NCBI RefSeq assembly: GCF_004341165.1
Contig: NZ_SLZR01000003.1
Location: 310,001-374,000 of the forward strand
From: Reinekea marinisedimentorum
GTDB lineage: Bacteria; Pseudomonadota; Gammaproteobacteria; Pseudomonadales; Natronospirillaceae
Direction: 5' to 3'
Length of the DNA stretch: 64,000 bases
The position numbers and the translations under genes were made by a program. Positions 1 to 9,337 of this stretch are shown one piece after another (position 1 is the stretch's first letter; every line of letters starts with the position of its first letter). The notes under the pieces were generated by a model. The model was given only the letters and a program-made list of their open reading frames with translations. It did not search any database and was not told the origin of the DNA.

Positions 1-382
1 ATTCGAAATACAGAGTTTCAGGAATGTTCACCATCTGGTCAGTACAATTACAGCAGAGCTGCAAGAAGGCTCTCACCCGCTGGATGTATTAGCAGATGCC
101 TTCCCCGGCGGCTCAATAACCGGCGCTCCCAAGAAGCGAGCGATGCAAATCATTGATGAACTGGAGACAGTCCGCCGTGGCGCTTACTGCGGTAGCGCTT
201 TTTACCTTTCAGATAATGGCGATTTGGACAGCAACATCCTGATCAGGACCCTGACCCAGCAGGCAGACAAACTTAGTTGCCACGGTGGTGGTGGCATTGT
301 GATCGACAGTAAGGAAGATGAAGAATACGAAGAAAGCGCGATTAAAGTATCGCGCATTCTCAAAGCGTTACGGCCCCACTGA
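1..382 (+). CDS. pabB: Aminodeoxychorismate synthase component I, C-terminal part (cut by window edge)
   Basis: This frame is open from the first bases of the window, so the gene starts upstream; about 126 C-terminal residues are visible. They carry the chorismate-binding family signature FPGGSITGAPKKRAM followed by IIDELE, and a late GGGIVIDS segment that helps form the active site in PabB/TrpE enzymes. PabB converts chorismate, with ammonia supplied by PabA, to 4-amino-4-deoxychorismate for folate synthesis. Anthranilate synthase component I (TrpE) is the main alternative; the short tail ending ...SRILKALRPH fits PabB better. It runs toward thrH, 17 nt away on the other strand. Confidence 0.85.
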   Translation, partial: FEIQSFRNVHHLVSTITAELQEGSHPLDVLADAFPGGSITGAPKKRAMQIIDELETVRRGAYCGSAFYLSDNGDLDSNILIRTLTQQADKLSCHGGGGIVIDSKEDEEYEESAIKVSRILKALRPH

Positions 383-399
383 AGGCAGGGCCAATACCA

Positions 400-1017
400 C
401 TAAAGCGACAACTTACGGTTGCTGGCCTTGATGAATTCCTGCTTCAGAGCGTCATAGCCGGTTACGGCCGGGAACTGAGGAAACTCTTCAATAACGTTGG
501 CTGGCGCATTAAACAGGATGCCCGCGTCTGCTTCTGAGAGCATGGTGGTGTCATTGTAGGAATCACCCGCAGCAATGCAGCGGTAGTTCAGCGAGTGGAA
601 AGCCTTAATTGATGTACGCTTAGGGTCTGCCTGACGCAATTTGTAGTCAGTAATTTCACCGGAATCGGCAACTTCCAGCTTGTGGCAGAACAGAGTCGGG
701 TAACCCAGCTGACGCATCAGCGGAGCGGAGAACTCATAGAAGGTGTCCGATAAAATGATCACCTGGAAGCGTTCACGCAGCCAATTTACAAATTCCGCCG
801 CGCCCGGCAGTGGAGAAAGCTCTGAAATAACCGCCTGAATTTCATTAATCCCCAGGTTATGCTGCTTCAGAATACCCAGTCGCTGACGCATTAAAACGTC
901 ATAGTCCGGAATATCACGAGTCGTTGCTTTTAGCTCTTCAATACCGGTTTTCTCGGCAAATGCGATCCAAATTTCAGGGATTAAAACACCTTCCAAATCA
1001 AGACAGGCCAGTTCCAC
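400..1017 (-). CDS. thrH: ThrH: phosphoserine phosphatase / phosphoserine:homoserine phosphotransferase
   Basis: This is a HAD-superfamily phosphatase of 205 residues, the normal ThrH length. Motif I is LDLEGVLIPE near the N-terminus (ThrH has DxEG where most HAD phosphatases have DxDGT), motif II is ILSDTFYEF and the metal-binding motif is AAGDSYNDT. Pseudomonas ThrH dephosphorylates phosphoserine and can pass the phosphate to homoserine, linking serine and threonine synthesis. The DLEG variant and the length separate it from ordinary SerB. It is transcribed divergently from cysH across a 225-nt gap. Confidence 0.9.
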   Translation of the reverse strand: MELACLDLEGVLIPEIWIAFAEKTGIEELKATTRDIPDYDVLMRQRLGILKQHNLGINEIQAVISELSPLPGAAEFVNWLRERFQVIILSDTFYEFSAPLMRQLGYPTLFCHKLEVADSGEITDYKLRQADPKRTSIKAFHSLNYRCIAAGDSYNDTTMLSEADAGILFNAPANVIEEFPQFPAVTGYDALKQEFIKASNRKLSL

Positions 1018-1054
1018 AATTCACTCCATTATCTACTATTTAAAAAACGCAGCT

Positions 1055-1089
1055 AATGTATTGTTTGACTTGCCGTTAAGCAATACATT
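1055..1089. promoter_or_regulatory. Inverted repeat between thrH and cysH, possible operator
   Basis: AATGTATTG (1055-1063) and CAATACATT (1081-1089) form a perfect 9-bp inverted repeat separated by 17 nt. It lies in the divergent thrH/cysH region, about 35 nt upstream of the thrH start and about 150 nt upstream of cysH. An AT-rich stretch with a TATAAT hexamer (1176-1181) closer to cysH could be its -10 element. CysB is encoded just downstream of cysH and is a plausible regulator, but the repeat is not a recognised CysB site. Confidence 0.35.
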
Positions 1090-1242
1090 CTGGACAGCTT
1101 AAGGCCATATAAGCTCAAATTATTGCAAACAGGCCGAATAATTATATTCCTGACAGTTATGAAATAAGCTTATTTTATAATGTTATTTAACCCTATTATT
1201 CCTGCGTGATAAATTGAGCCAAAATCAGGACGCAGTGGAAAC

Positions 1243-1959
1243 ATGACAGATATAACATCTCTACAGCTGGAGCTCAGCAACATCTCCCCCAGAGAGATTT
1301 TAAAAAAAGCGATCTCAGCCCATGAAAACATCGCCATCTCATTCAGCGGTGCTGAAGACGTTGTGCTCATAGACATGATCGCCAAGATGCCCAACAAGCC
1401 GAAAATATTCACACTGGATACCGGCAGGCTTCACGCAGAAACATACCGCTTCATCGAAGACGTCAGGAAACACTATGGCGTGACCATTGAAGTCTATACA
1501 CCTAACAACGAACAGCTGGAGCCTTTTGTTAAGCAGAAAGGCATGTTCAGTTTTTACGAAGACGGACACCAGGAGTGCTGTGGCATTCGTAAAATCGAGC
1601 CGCTGAGGCGAGCACTGAAGCCGCTCGACGCCTGGATTACCGGCCAACGTAAAGATCAGAGCCCTACCCGTAACACCGTGCCTCATGTGCAGAAAGACAC
1701 AGCATTTGAGGGCCGTGCAGAGGTGCTTTACAAATATAACCCTCTGGCAGACTGGAGCTCAGAAGACGTATGGAACTACATCCGCATGATGGAGGTTCCG
1801 TTCAACCCGCTGCACCTGAAAGGCTTTAAAAGCATCGGTTGTGAACCCTGCACTAAAGCCACACTGCCTAATCAGCATGAACGGGAAGGACGCTGGTGGT
1901 GGGAAGAGGCCACACAAAAAGAATGTGGCCTGCACTCAGGTAACCTGGCAGCCAGCTAA
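1243..1959 (+). CDS. cysH: Phosphoadenylyl/adenylyl-sulfate reductase, Fe-S type
   Basis: This 238-residue cytoplasmic enzyme of assimilatory sulfate reduction reduces the activated sulfate nucleotide to sulfite using thioredoxin. The PP-loop-like [12 protein letters not shown] lies near residues 34-45. A Cys-Cys pair at 112-113 and a CxxC at 200-203 are the four ligands of the [4Fe-4S] cluster found in APS reductases and absent from the E. coli PAPS enzyme. The catalytic ECGLH tail is at 227-231. The cluster residues predict APS as the preferred substrate, as in Pseudomonas. It converges directly on cysB, the regulator of this pathway, with no intergenic bases. Confidence 0.93.
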   Translation: MTDITSLQLELSNISPREILKKAISAHENIAISFSGAEDVVLIDMIAKMPNKPKIFTLDTGRLHAETYRFIEDVRKHYGVTIEVYTPNNEQLEPFVKQKGMFSFYEDGHQECCGIRKIEPLRRALKPLDAWITGQRKDQSPTRNTVPHVQKDTAFEGRAEVLYKYNPLADWSSEDVWNYIRMMEVPFNPLHLKGFKSIGCEPCTKATLPNQHEREGRWWWEEATQKECGLHSGNLAAS

Positions 1960-2997
<1,038 letters not shown>

Positions 2998-3149
2998 CTA
3001 TAGCCCGAGTTTAATGTATTTAGTTGAGACATCTCACATCATTGTACCGAAAGCTAATCTTTACCTTCAATTAGGTTATATAAATATTAGTAACTATTCT
3101 TTTTAGAAATAGAGAATAAGCGTTAGATTAGCTGCATCTTCGTGACATT

Positions 3150-3935
3150 ATGGAAATGGAAATGCTGCTATATACCGCAACTGGCGCACTGATCGGACTC
3201 ATAGTCGGCATTACCGGTGTTGGCGGTGGAGCGCTGATGACGCCAGCCTTATTATTTTTTGGCTTTCCAGCCCATATCGCCATCGGCACCGACCTCTGGT
3301 ATGCCGCTGTCACCAAAACCTCAGGCTTATTTGCCCACCACCGTAAAAAGCACATACGCTGGGATATTGCCTTAAATATGACCCTGGGCAGTATGCCTGC
3401 AGCTATCCTAACCGGCCTGGCGCTGTCTATCTGGTTTGAAAACCCGGAAAGCTACGCATCCGTACTCAAGACAGCCCTTGGATTCATGCTGATCATTACC
3501 GCAACGGCTCTGATATTCAGATCCCGCATCGTTAAAGCACTTGGCAAACGCAACCCGGGCAAAACAGAACGTAACCCGGCGTTTTCATTACGCTTGCTCC
3601 TAACCGGTGCCATTCTCGGGGTATTGGTTACCTTAAGCTCGGTCGGCGCCGGCGCGGTGGGCACTGCAGTACTGATGGTGCTTTACCCGCGTCTGTTGCC
3701 AAAACAGATCGTCGGCACGGACATCGCCCATGCGGTACCGCTGACGTTCATAGCCGGTGTCGTGCACCTTTATTTAGGCAACGTGGATTTTGCCCTGTTA
3801 GCAGCACTGTTATTAGGCTCTATTCCTGCTATTAACATTGGCGCGGCCATTTCCGGCAGCATCCCTTCAAAATATTTACATCCAACGCTTGCGGGACTCC
3901 TGCTTGTGTTAGGTATGAAGTACGCTATTTTTTAG
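3150..3935 (+). CDS. TSUP (TauE/SafE) family membrane permease
   Basis: This 261-residue integral membrane protein has about seven to eight hydrophobic segments. It shows the duplicated TSUP architecture: a glycine-rich GVGGGALMTPALL in the first half and SSVGAGAVGTAVLM in the second. TSUP members export or import sulfite, sulfoacetate, thiosulfate and other small anions. Divergence from cysB and closeness to cysH suggest a sulfur oxyanion, possibly sulfite, but the sequence does not fix the substrate. Met codons at residues 1, 3 and 5 make the exact start uncertain by a few residues. Confidence 0.8.
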   Translation: MEMEMLLYTATGALIGLIVGITGVGGGALMTPALLFFGFPAHIAIGTDLWYAAVTKTSGLFAHHRKKHIRWDIALNMTLGSMPAAILTGLALSIWFENPESYASVLKTALGFMLIITATALIFRSRIVKALGKRNPGKTERNPAFSLRLLLTGAILGVLVTLSSVGAGAVGTAVLMVLYPRLLPKQIVGTDIAHAVPLTFIAGVVHLYLGNVDFALLAALLLGSIPAINIGAAISGSIPSKYLHPTLAGLLLVLGMKYAIF

Positions 3936-3992
3936 TCTTTTACGCCTAAACAAAGGAATAAACACTATCTTTTCAATCAGATAGACATCAGA

Positions 3993-4010
3993 TGTAAACA
4001 TATATGTACG
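3993..4010 (+). promoter_or_regulatory. Possible TyrR box upstream of the DAHP synthase
   Basis: The sequence TGTAAA-N6-TGTACG resembles the TyrR operator consensus TGTAAA-N6-TTTACA: the left half is perfect and the right half matches at four of six positions. It lies 66-83 nt before the start of an AroF-type, presumably tyrosine-responsive, DAHP synthase. That placement is suggestive only. Confidence 0.35.
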
Positions 4011-4075
4011 GGTTGTAATTATTATTTTACCTCTTTATTATCAGCGAACACTCACAGCTTGATAACGAATTCGCA

Positions 4076-5143
4076 ATGTACAGTACAGAAAACTTAAACA
4101 TTGAGAGCCAGGAAGTTCTCATCACGCCATCGGATATCAAAAAAGACATTCCGGTATCTGAATTAGCCAACACTGTTATCACTGAGGGCCGCAAGGCTGT
4201 CAGGGATATCCTCGACAGAAAAGACAACCGCCTTATCGTCGTCATTGGCCCCTGCTCTATTCACGACCCCAAGGCCGCACTGGACTATGCTCATCGCCTG
4301 AAAAAACTGAGCGAAGAGGTCAGCGATACACTTTTACTGGTTATGCGGGTCTACTTTGAAAAGCCGCGTACAACAACCGGCTGGAAAGGCCTGATTAACG
4401 ACCCGTACATGGATGACTCCTTCAAGATTGCCGATGGCCTGCACATTGGCCGTAAGCTTCTGATGGATATTGCAGAAATTGGCCTGCCAACAGCCACTGA
4501 GGCGCTGGACCCGATCTCGCCGCAGTACATTCAAGACCTTATCAGCTGGTCCGCTATTGGCGCCCGTACCACTGAAAGCCAAACTCACCGTGAAATGGCC
4601 AGTGGCCTTTCCTCTGCTGTTGGCTTCAAAAACGGCACCGACGGCAGCCTGGATGTGGCGGTAAACGCACTGAAAAGCGTTTCTGCACCTCACAACTTCC
4701 TGGGCATCAATACCGAAGGTCAGGTTGCAATCACGTCTACCAAGGGCAACAAGTACGGCCATGTGGTTCTGCGCGGTGGCGATGGCAAGCCCAACTACGA
4801 TTCGGTATCCGTTTCACTGTGTGAAGAGCAACTGGTTAAGGCAGGCATCACACCAAACATTATGGTCGATTGCTCACACGCCAACTCAAACAAAGATCAT
4901 AACCTGCAGCCACTGGTTGCCGACAACGTCGCCAATCAAATTGCTGAAGGCAATGAGTCCATCATTGGCGTGATGATCGAAAGCAACATTGAAGCAGGCA
5001 ATCAGAAAATCCCTGAAAACCTGGAAGAGCTGACATACGGCAAATCAGTGACCGATGCCTGTATTTCCTGGGATACAACTGAAGAGCTGCTTCGCTCCAT
5101 GCGTGCTAAAGCGAAAGATGCTCTTGCCAAACGCTCCAGCTAA
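4076..5143 (+). CDS. aroF: 3-deoxy-7-phosphoheptulonate (DAHP) synthase, AroF-like class I
   Basis: This 355-residue enzyme commits carbon to the shikimate pathway by condensing PEP with erythrose 4-phosphate. Class I motifs are clear: GPCSIHDP (58-65), KPRTTTGWKG (96-105), IGARTTESQ (161-169) and a late VDCSHANSNKDH. Of the E. coli isozymes it most resembles the tyrosine-sensitive AroF: FLGINTEGQVAI and MIESNIEAGNQ match AroF rather than AroG, which has FLSVTKWGHSAI. Feedback specificity is therefore inferred to be tyrosine. A hairpin terminator follows, and a possible TyrR site lies upstream. Confidence 0.9.
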   Translation: MYSTENLNIESQEVLITPSDIKKDIPVSELANTVITEGRKAVRDILDRKDNRLIVVIGPCSIHDPKAALDYAHRLKKLSEEVSDTLLLVMRVYFEKPRTTTGWKGLINDPYMDDSFKIADGLHIGRKLLMDIAEIGLPTATEALDPISPQYIQDLISWSAIGARTTESQTHREMASGLSSAVGFKNGTDGSLDVAVNALKSVSAPHNFLGINTEGQVAITSTKGNKYGHVVLRGGDGKPNYDSVSVSLCEEQLVKAGITPNIMVDCSHANSNKDHNLQPLVADNVANQIAEGNESIIGVMIESNIEAGNQKIPENLEELTYGKSVTDACISWDTTEELLRSMRAKAKDALAKRSS

Positions 5144-5153
5144 TTTGGCAATC

Positions 5154-5176
5154 GCCGGCAGTGATAGGCTGCCGGC
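5154..5176 (+). terminator. Hairpin terminator after the DAHP synthase
   Basis: GCCGGCAG (5154-5161) pairs perfectly with CTGCCGGC (5169-5176) around a 7-nt loop, starting 11 nt after the stop codon. The following tctctccttct tract is pyrimidine-rich rather than a pure T run, so termination may be partial. Confidence 0.6.
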
Positions 5177-5259
5177 TCTCTCCTTCTAATCTAAAAAATT
5201 TATAGATTGCGCCTGCGGAATCACCTAAGCTTTCTGTAAGTTTTCAGCGCAATTCAATT

Positions 5260-6414
5260 ATGGTTTTCTCTTTCTTTCTTATCTTTACCGGTGCGGCAAT
5301 TTTAGCCACGGCAGCACTATATACACGCCAACCTCTTCTGATTGCATACATATTACTGGGTGTTCTCGTTGGGCCATTCGGTTTTTCCGTGATCGAAGAC
5401 ACGCACCTGCTCACCGATATTTCAGAGATCGGGATTATTTTCCTGCTCTTCCTGTTGGGCTTGGACATGCAGCTCGCCAACCTGCTGACCACACTGAGAA
5501 AAAGCCTGGTGGTGGGCCTACTCAGCTGCGCGCTGTTTGCCGGCGTCGGTTATTTAAGCAGCCGACTGATAGGATTTGACGCGATTGAATCGCTGATCAT
5601 CGGCTTATGCCTGATGTTTTCTTCCACCATCATCGGCATTAAGCTACTGCCAACAACGGTACTGCATCATCGTCATGCTGGTGAATTGATGGTTGGCATC
5701 CTGCTCACGCAGGACTTTATCGCCATATTAGTGCTGCTTGCGCTTGAAAACCTGGGCGATGACTTTGTCTCAACCTGGACCTTCCTGAAACCTCTGCTGG
5801 TTTTACCTTTCCTGTTTATTGGCTCGCTGGGGGCAGTTAAGTATGTTGTGCTGCCGTTATTCACCCGCTTTGACCGCTTTCACGAATATATTTTCCTGCT
5901 GGCGATTGGCTGGTGTTTAGGCATGGGCGAAATCGCTGAAATTTTGGGCCTTTCTTATGAAATCGGTGCCTTCATTGCCGGCATCAGCCTAGCCAGCAGC
6001 CCAATCTCTCAATTTATAGCCCTGAACCTTCGCCCACTGCGCGATTTCTTTCTGATCCTATTCTTCTTCACGCTGGGTGCTCAGCTGAACCTTGGCGTGC
6101 TGTATACCATTCTGGTTCCGGTAGCGGCGCTCACGGTGATCGTACTTGCCGGAAAACCGATTTTATTCCGCTTCCTGCTTAACAGGCTTAGCGAGTCCAA
6201 TAAGCTGGCCTGGGATATTGGCTTCAGGCTTGGGCAAATTTCAGAATTCTCACTTCTGGTGACCTTTCTGGCTCAAAGCAGCGGCCTTATTGGCGACAAG
6301 GCTTCAGTTCTGGTGCAATCAACGGCCATCGCTACTTTTGCGCTGTCGAGCTACATCATCGTCTTTAACTTCCAAAACCCGATAGCGGTCAAGGATTCGC
6401 TCAGAAGAGATTAA
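5260..6414 (+). CDS. CPA2-family monovalent cation:proton antiporter
   Basis: This 384-residue, very hydrophobic protein has about twelve transmembrane segments and the Na+/H+ exchanger domain typical of KefB/KefC-like CPA2 transporters. Conserved-looking parts include LLGVLVGPFGF, the IGIIFLLFLLGLDM segment and LGLSYEIGAFIAGISLA. It ends at the membrane domain: the C-terminal RCK/TrkA-N nucleotide-binding domain of KefB/C is missing. It may therefore be a simple K+ or Na+/H+ antiporter without that gating. No partner gene is adjacent, and the start has only a weak ribosome site. Confidence 0.8.
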   Translation: MVFSFFLIFTGAAILATAALYTRQPLLIAYILLGVLVGPFGFSVIEDTHLLTDISEIGIIFLLFLLGLDMQLANLLTTLRKSLVVGLLSCALFAGVGYLSSRLIGFDAIESLIIGLCLMFSSTIIGIKLLPTTVLHHRHAGELMVGILLTQDFIAILVLLALENLGDDFVSTWTFLKPLLVLPFLFIGSLGAVKYVVLPLFTRFDRFHEYIFLLAIGWCLGMGEIAEILGLSYEIGAFIAGISLASSPISQFIALNLRPLRDFFLILFFFTLGAQLNLGVLYTILVPVAALTVIVLAGKPILFRFLLNRLSESNKLAWDIGFRLGQISEFSLLVTFLAQSSGLIGDKASVLVQSTAIATFALSSYIIVFNFQNPIAVKDSLRRD

Positions 6415-6523
6415 CGGCGCATGCGCAAACATTAGCTAACGAATTTCATACGTTAGCCGCGCCCTGCCTCCTGCCTGCTACTAATAGTGCCCTTTTGAGC
6501 ATTTACTTTACAGATTGCCTGAG

Positions 6524-6558
6524 CTGTATATAATCCCATGTACTGGACAAATCAACAG
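6524..6558 (+). promoter_or_regulatory. Two LexA (SOS) boxes in front of lexA
   Basis: Two sites of the form CTG-N10-CAG sit close together. Box 1 (6524-6539) is CTGTATATAATCCCAT, with a near-perfect left half and one mismatch in the terminal CAG. Box 2 (6543-6558) is CTGGACAAATCAACAG, with both trinucleotides intact. They end 11 nt before the ATG at 6569. Paired operators overlapping the promoter are usual for autoregulated lexA genes, and their position argues against the upstream ATG at 6515. Confidence 0.65.
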
Positions 6559-6568
6559 GCACAAGACT

Positions 6569-7171
6569 ATGGAAAAGCTTACAGCTCGACAACAACAGGT
6601 ACTGGATGTAATCAAGGATCACATTCAGGAAACCGGCTACCCACCTACGCGTGCAGAAATTGCCAAGTCTCTCGGCTTTAAATCACCCAATGCAGCCGAA
6701 GAACACATCAAAGCACTGGCCCGAAAAAAACACATTGAGATTGTCCAGGGTGCCAGCCGTGGCATCCGCCTGCCTGAATCCGAAACTGGTATTCCGGTTG
6801 TAGGGCGTGTAGCTGCTGGCTCACCAATCCTGGCAGAAGAGCAGATTGCCGAATATGTCGACTTACCACGCGGCCTCTTTCACCCCAGCGCTGATTTCAT
6901 GCTGCAGGTTCAGGGCTTAAGTATGAAAGACATTGGCATTCTGGAAGACGACCTGATTGCCGTGCATAAAACCACTAGCGTGCGCAATGGTGACATTGTT
7001 GTTGCCCGTGTCGGTGATGACGTTACCGTTAAGCGCTATGAAAAAAAGGGCAAGCTAGTAACCCTGCACCCCGAAAACGAAGACTTCGAGCCAATCCTGG
7101 TGAACCTGGAAGAAGATGATTTTTCCATCGAGGGGCTATACGTTGGGGTTATTCGCCGGTCAATACACTGA
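6569..7171 (+). CDS. lexA: LexA, SOS repressor
   Basis: With the start at 6569 ([15 protein letters not shown]) the protein has 200 residues, matching known LexA proteins; an in-frame ATG at 6515 would put the SOS boxes inside the gene. An N-terminal winged helix ([20 protein letters not shown]) precedes the S24 autoprotease domain. The scissile Ala83-Gly84 bond lies in RVAAGSP, with catalytic Ser118 (QGLSMKD) and Lys155 (VTVKRYEK), each offset by one from E. coli. LexA represses DNA-damage genes until RecA-stimulated self-cleavage. No sulA-like gene follows; a strong terminator closes the unit. Confidence 0.96.
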   Translation: MEKLTARQQQVLDVIKDHIQETGYPPTRAEIAKSLGFKSPNAAEEHIKALARKKHIEIVQGASRGIRLPESETGIPVVGRVAAGSPILAEEQIAEYVDLPRGLFHPSADFMLQVQGLSMKDIGILEDDLIAVHKTTSVRNGDIVVARVGDDVTVKRYEKKGKLVTLHPENEDFEPILVNLEEDDFSIEGLYVGVIRRSIH

Positions 7172-7193
7172 CGGTTTTGACTACCACATAGAC

Positions 7194-7221
7194 AATTAAG
7201 GCCGCTACAGCGGCCTTAATT
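7194..7221. terminator. Bidirectional terminator between lexA and dnaQ
   Basis: A perfect stem of about 12 bp, AATTAAGGCCGC with GCGGCCTTAATT around a TACA loop, lies between the convergent ends of lexA and dnaQ. The AT-rich stem base gives T tracts in both directions, so it can serve both genes. Confidence 0.75.
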
Positions 7222-7243
7222 ATATTTATAGAAAATTTCTGCT

Positions 7244-7966
7244 CTAAACCGCCGGCCAATCAATCTCCTTGCCAGACTTCTTGGCGAGCATTTCCATAAA
7301 CAGCTTATGAGCTTCCAATTCATCATTGGACGGCTTCACCGTAATCAGGTTTGCCTTTACCTCCCCCAGGGCTGAGAAATCGAGATCAACATCACTAGTA
7401 TCCTCTTCTTCATCTTCAGCCAGCATCAAGTCAGTTTGACCACCGGTGAGGTAAAGATAAACATCAGCCAGAATCTCGGAGTCGAGCAATGCGCCGTGTA
7501 AGGTTCGGTGAGAGTTATCAATATCGTAACGCTTACAGAGCGCATCCAGAGAAACCTTGGAGCCGGGGTGCTTTTCCCGTGCAATTTTCAGCGTATCGAT
7601 AACGCCACAAACAGACTCCAGAGGCGCAAACGACTCACCCTGCTCATCAGCAAAACGCTGAAACTCAGCGTTCAAAAAGCCCATATCGAATGCTGCGTTG
7701 TGAATCACCAGGTCGGCACCTTCCAGCCAGGTCCACAGATCGACGGCTATATCTCTGAATTTTGGACAGTCTTTAACCCGCTCGTTATCGATCCCGTGAA
7801 CCGCAACGACTTCATCGGGAATATCCCGCTCCGGATTGATGTATTCATGATAATGGCGGCCGGTTAACTTTCGCTCCACCATCTCCACACAACCGACCTC
7901 TACAATACGGTCACCCTTTTTAGGATTTAAGCCGGTGGTTTCTGTATCCAGTATTACTAATCTCAT
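7244..7966 (-). CDS. dnaQ: DNA polymerase III epsilon subunit (proofreading exonuclease)
   Basis: This 240-residue DEDDh 3'-5' exonuclease proofreads for the replicative polymerase. Exo I is LDTETTGL, with acidic residues at 7 and 9; [12 protein letters not shown] forms Exo II, and [19 protein letters not shown] holds the Exo III His/Asp. The C-terminal region after about residue 185 is acidic and variable, where epsilon binds the alpha subunit. The start overlaps the end of rnhA by 4 nt (ATGA), so the two genes are translationally coupled, the mirror of the divergent dnaQ/rnhA pair of E. coli. Confidence 0.94.
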   Translation of the reverse strand: MRLVILDTETTGLNPKKGDRIVEVGCVEMVERKLTGRHYHEYINPERDIPDEVVAVHGIDNERVKDCPKFRDIAVDLWTWLEGADLVIHNAAFDMGFLNAEFQRFADEQGESFAPLESVCGVIDTLKIAREKHPGSKVSLDALCKRYDIDNSHRTLHGALLDSEILADVYLYLTGGQTDLMLAEDEEEDTSDVDLDFSALGEVKANLITVKPSNDELEAHKLFMEMLAKKSGKEIDWPAV

Positions 7967-8406
7967 TTTATTGCCAACTCATCCATTGCCTGATTAGCCA
8001 ACTGATCGGCTAATTCATTGTATTTGTCACCTGCGTGCCCTTTTACCCAATGCCAGGAGACATCGTGCAACCCCATAAGCTCATCCAGCCGCTGCCACAG
8101 ATCCTGGTTTTTAACGGGCTTACGCCCCGCTGTTTTCCAGCCGTTTTTCTTCCAGCCATGAATCCACGTTGTGATGCCTTGTTGAACGTACTTGGAATCG
8201 GTGTACAACTCCACCGGAATGGCTCGCTTCAGAGCGTTCAAGCCTTCAATGGCAGCCAGCAGCTCCATACGATTATTGGTCGTGTTTTTCTCAGAGCCCT
8301 TTAACCGCTTCTCTTTTTCGCCCCATAACAGTACCGCCCCCCAACCACCGGGGCCGGGATTACCACGACAACCGCCATCGGTATAAATCTTTACTACTTC
8401 ACTCAT
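7963..8406 (-). CDS. rnhA: Ribonuclease HI
   Basis: This 147-residue enzyme degrades RNA in RNA:DNA hybrids. The catalytic acids are in the E. coli positions: Asp10 ([12 protein letters not shown]), Glu48 (NNRMELLAA) and Asp70 (LYTDSKYV), with a late [16 protein letters not shown] containing the flexible-loop His and the last Asp. It sits between a methyltransferase gene and dnaQ, overlapping both by 4 nt, so the three genes form one leftward operon. Confidence 0.96.
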   Translation of the reverse strand: MSEVVKIYTDGGCRGNPGPGGWGAVLLWGEKEKRLKGSEKNTTNNRMELLAAIEGLNALKRAIPVELYTDSKYVQQGITTWIHGWKKNGWKTAGRKPVKNQDLWQRLDELMGLHDVSWHWVKGHAGDKYNELADQLANQAMDELAIK

Positions 8407-9203
8407 TCAAATGGTTGCCTTTTAGTTGAACCTACGCCTAAAGCGGTTTCCAGAAAGCTGGCCTTGGTTTTTCTGATACCCGGTGGAAGTTTGCCAAGCA
8501 CCTGCTTGTAACCCACCAGTACATAGACTGCGCCCATAAAAGGCAGGAACTTACGGAAATACTTTTCACACAATCCCAGCTTCTGCAGCCAAAACGGCCG
8601 GCTGACTGGCGGCAGGAAGACATGTTTTTCGTGGCGCTCAATCTCAAAATCAAGCAAGTGCATCCAGTCTTCCACCCGGCCGCTGCGAATAAAACGGGAA
8701 TGCCAGACACTGGTGCCATGCCGGCCGGCGTGAAATATTGAGCGCAAACCCCATAAGCTAATAGGGTTAAAGCCAATAACAATCATCAGCCCACCGGGCT
8801 TCAGCGCAATCGCGCCTTCACGCACAACCTGATAAGGGTTATTACACAAATCCAGAGAATGGTGCATCAGCAGCATATCGAGGCTTTCAGGCTCGAACGG
8901 CAATGACTCGGGCGATGCACAAACAACCGGGCACAGCGCCCTGTTCTCTAATTGAGAGACGATAACACCAGAGCCGAACAATCGTTTCTCAAACAGTGCT
9001 TCATGATAGCCGCTATCCAGCTGAACGATATTCGCAGCAAAGCGCCCGGAAATAGCCCTGGCGACAATACTCCTCTCCTGGTCTATTAATTCCTGCCCTA
9101 AAGGCGTTTTATACCAGTCAGAAAGCGCTGCTTCCAATGCCCGGGAGTCCTTAGGGCCTTTTCTATAGACCTGTTTGAACCTTTGCCTCAACCGCTTTAC
9201 CAA
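8403..9203 (-). CDS. SAM-dependent methyltransferase-like protein (YafS neighbourhood type)
   Basis: This protein of about 266 residues carries a class I methyltransferase-like core: [23 protein letters not shown] resembles the acidic motif II/III region and [15 protein letters not shown] is the post-core strand. The N-terminal [18 protein letters not shown] is typical of the proteins found upstream of rnhA (YafS in E. coli). The substrate is unknown. The only usable upstream start is a TTG at 9203, so the N-terminus is uncertain. In many relatives gloB lies between this gene and mltD; here it does not. Confidence 0.75.
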   Translation of the reverse strand: MVKRLRQRFKQVYRKGPKDSRALEAALSDWYKTPLGQELIDQERSIVARAISGRFAANIVQLDSGYHEALFEKRLFGSGVIVSQLENRALCPVVCASPESLPFEPESLDMLLMHHSLDLCNNPYQVVREGAIALKPGGLMIVIGFNPISLWGLRSIFHAGRHGTSVWHSRFIRSGRVEDWMHLLDFEIERHEKHVFLPPVSRPFWLQKLGLCEKYFRKFLPFMGAVYVLVGYKQVLGKLPPGIRKTKASFLETALGVGSTKRQPFE

Positions 9204-9337
9204 TGTAAATCCCGTAATATCAAGTTTGTAAAAAGTGTTATCCAGTCTTTGTTCTTGCTACATAGAGCTCAGAAAAATAGAATTATCGCCGATCTAATAA
9301 CCACCTACAATTCATCAAGTGCGAGACTGTTATATTT

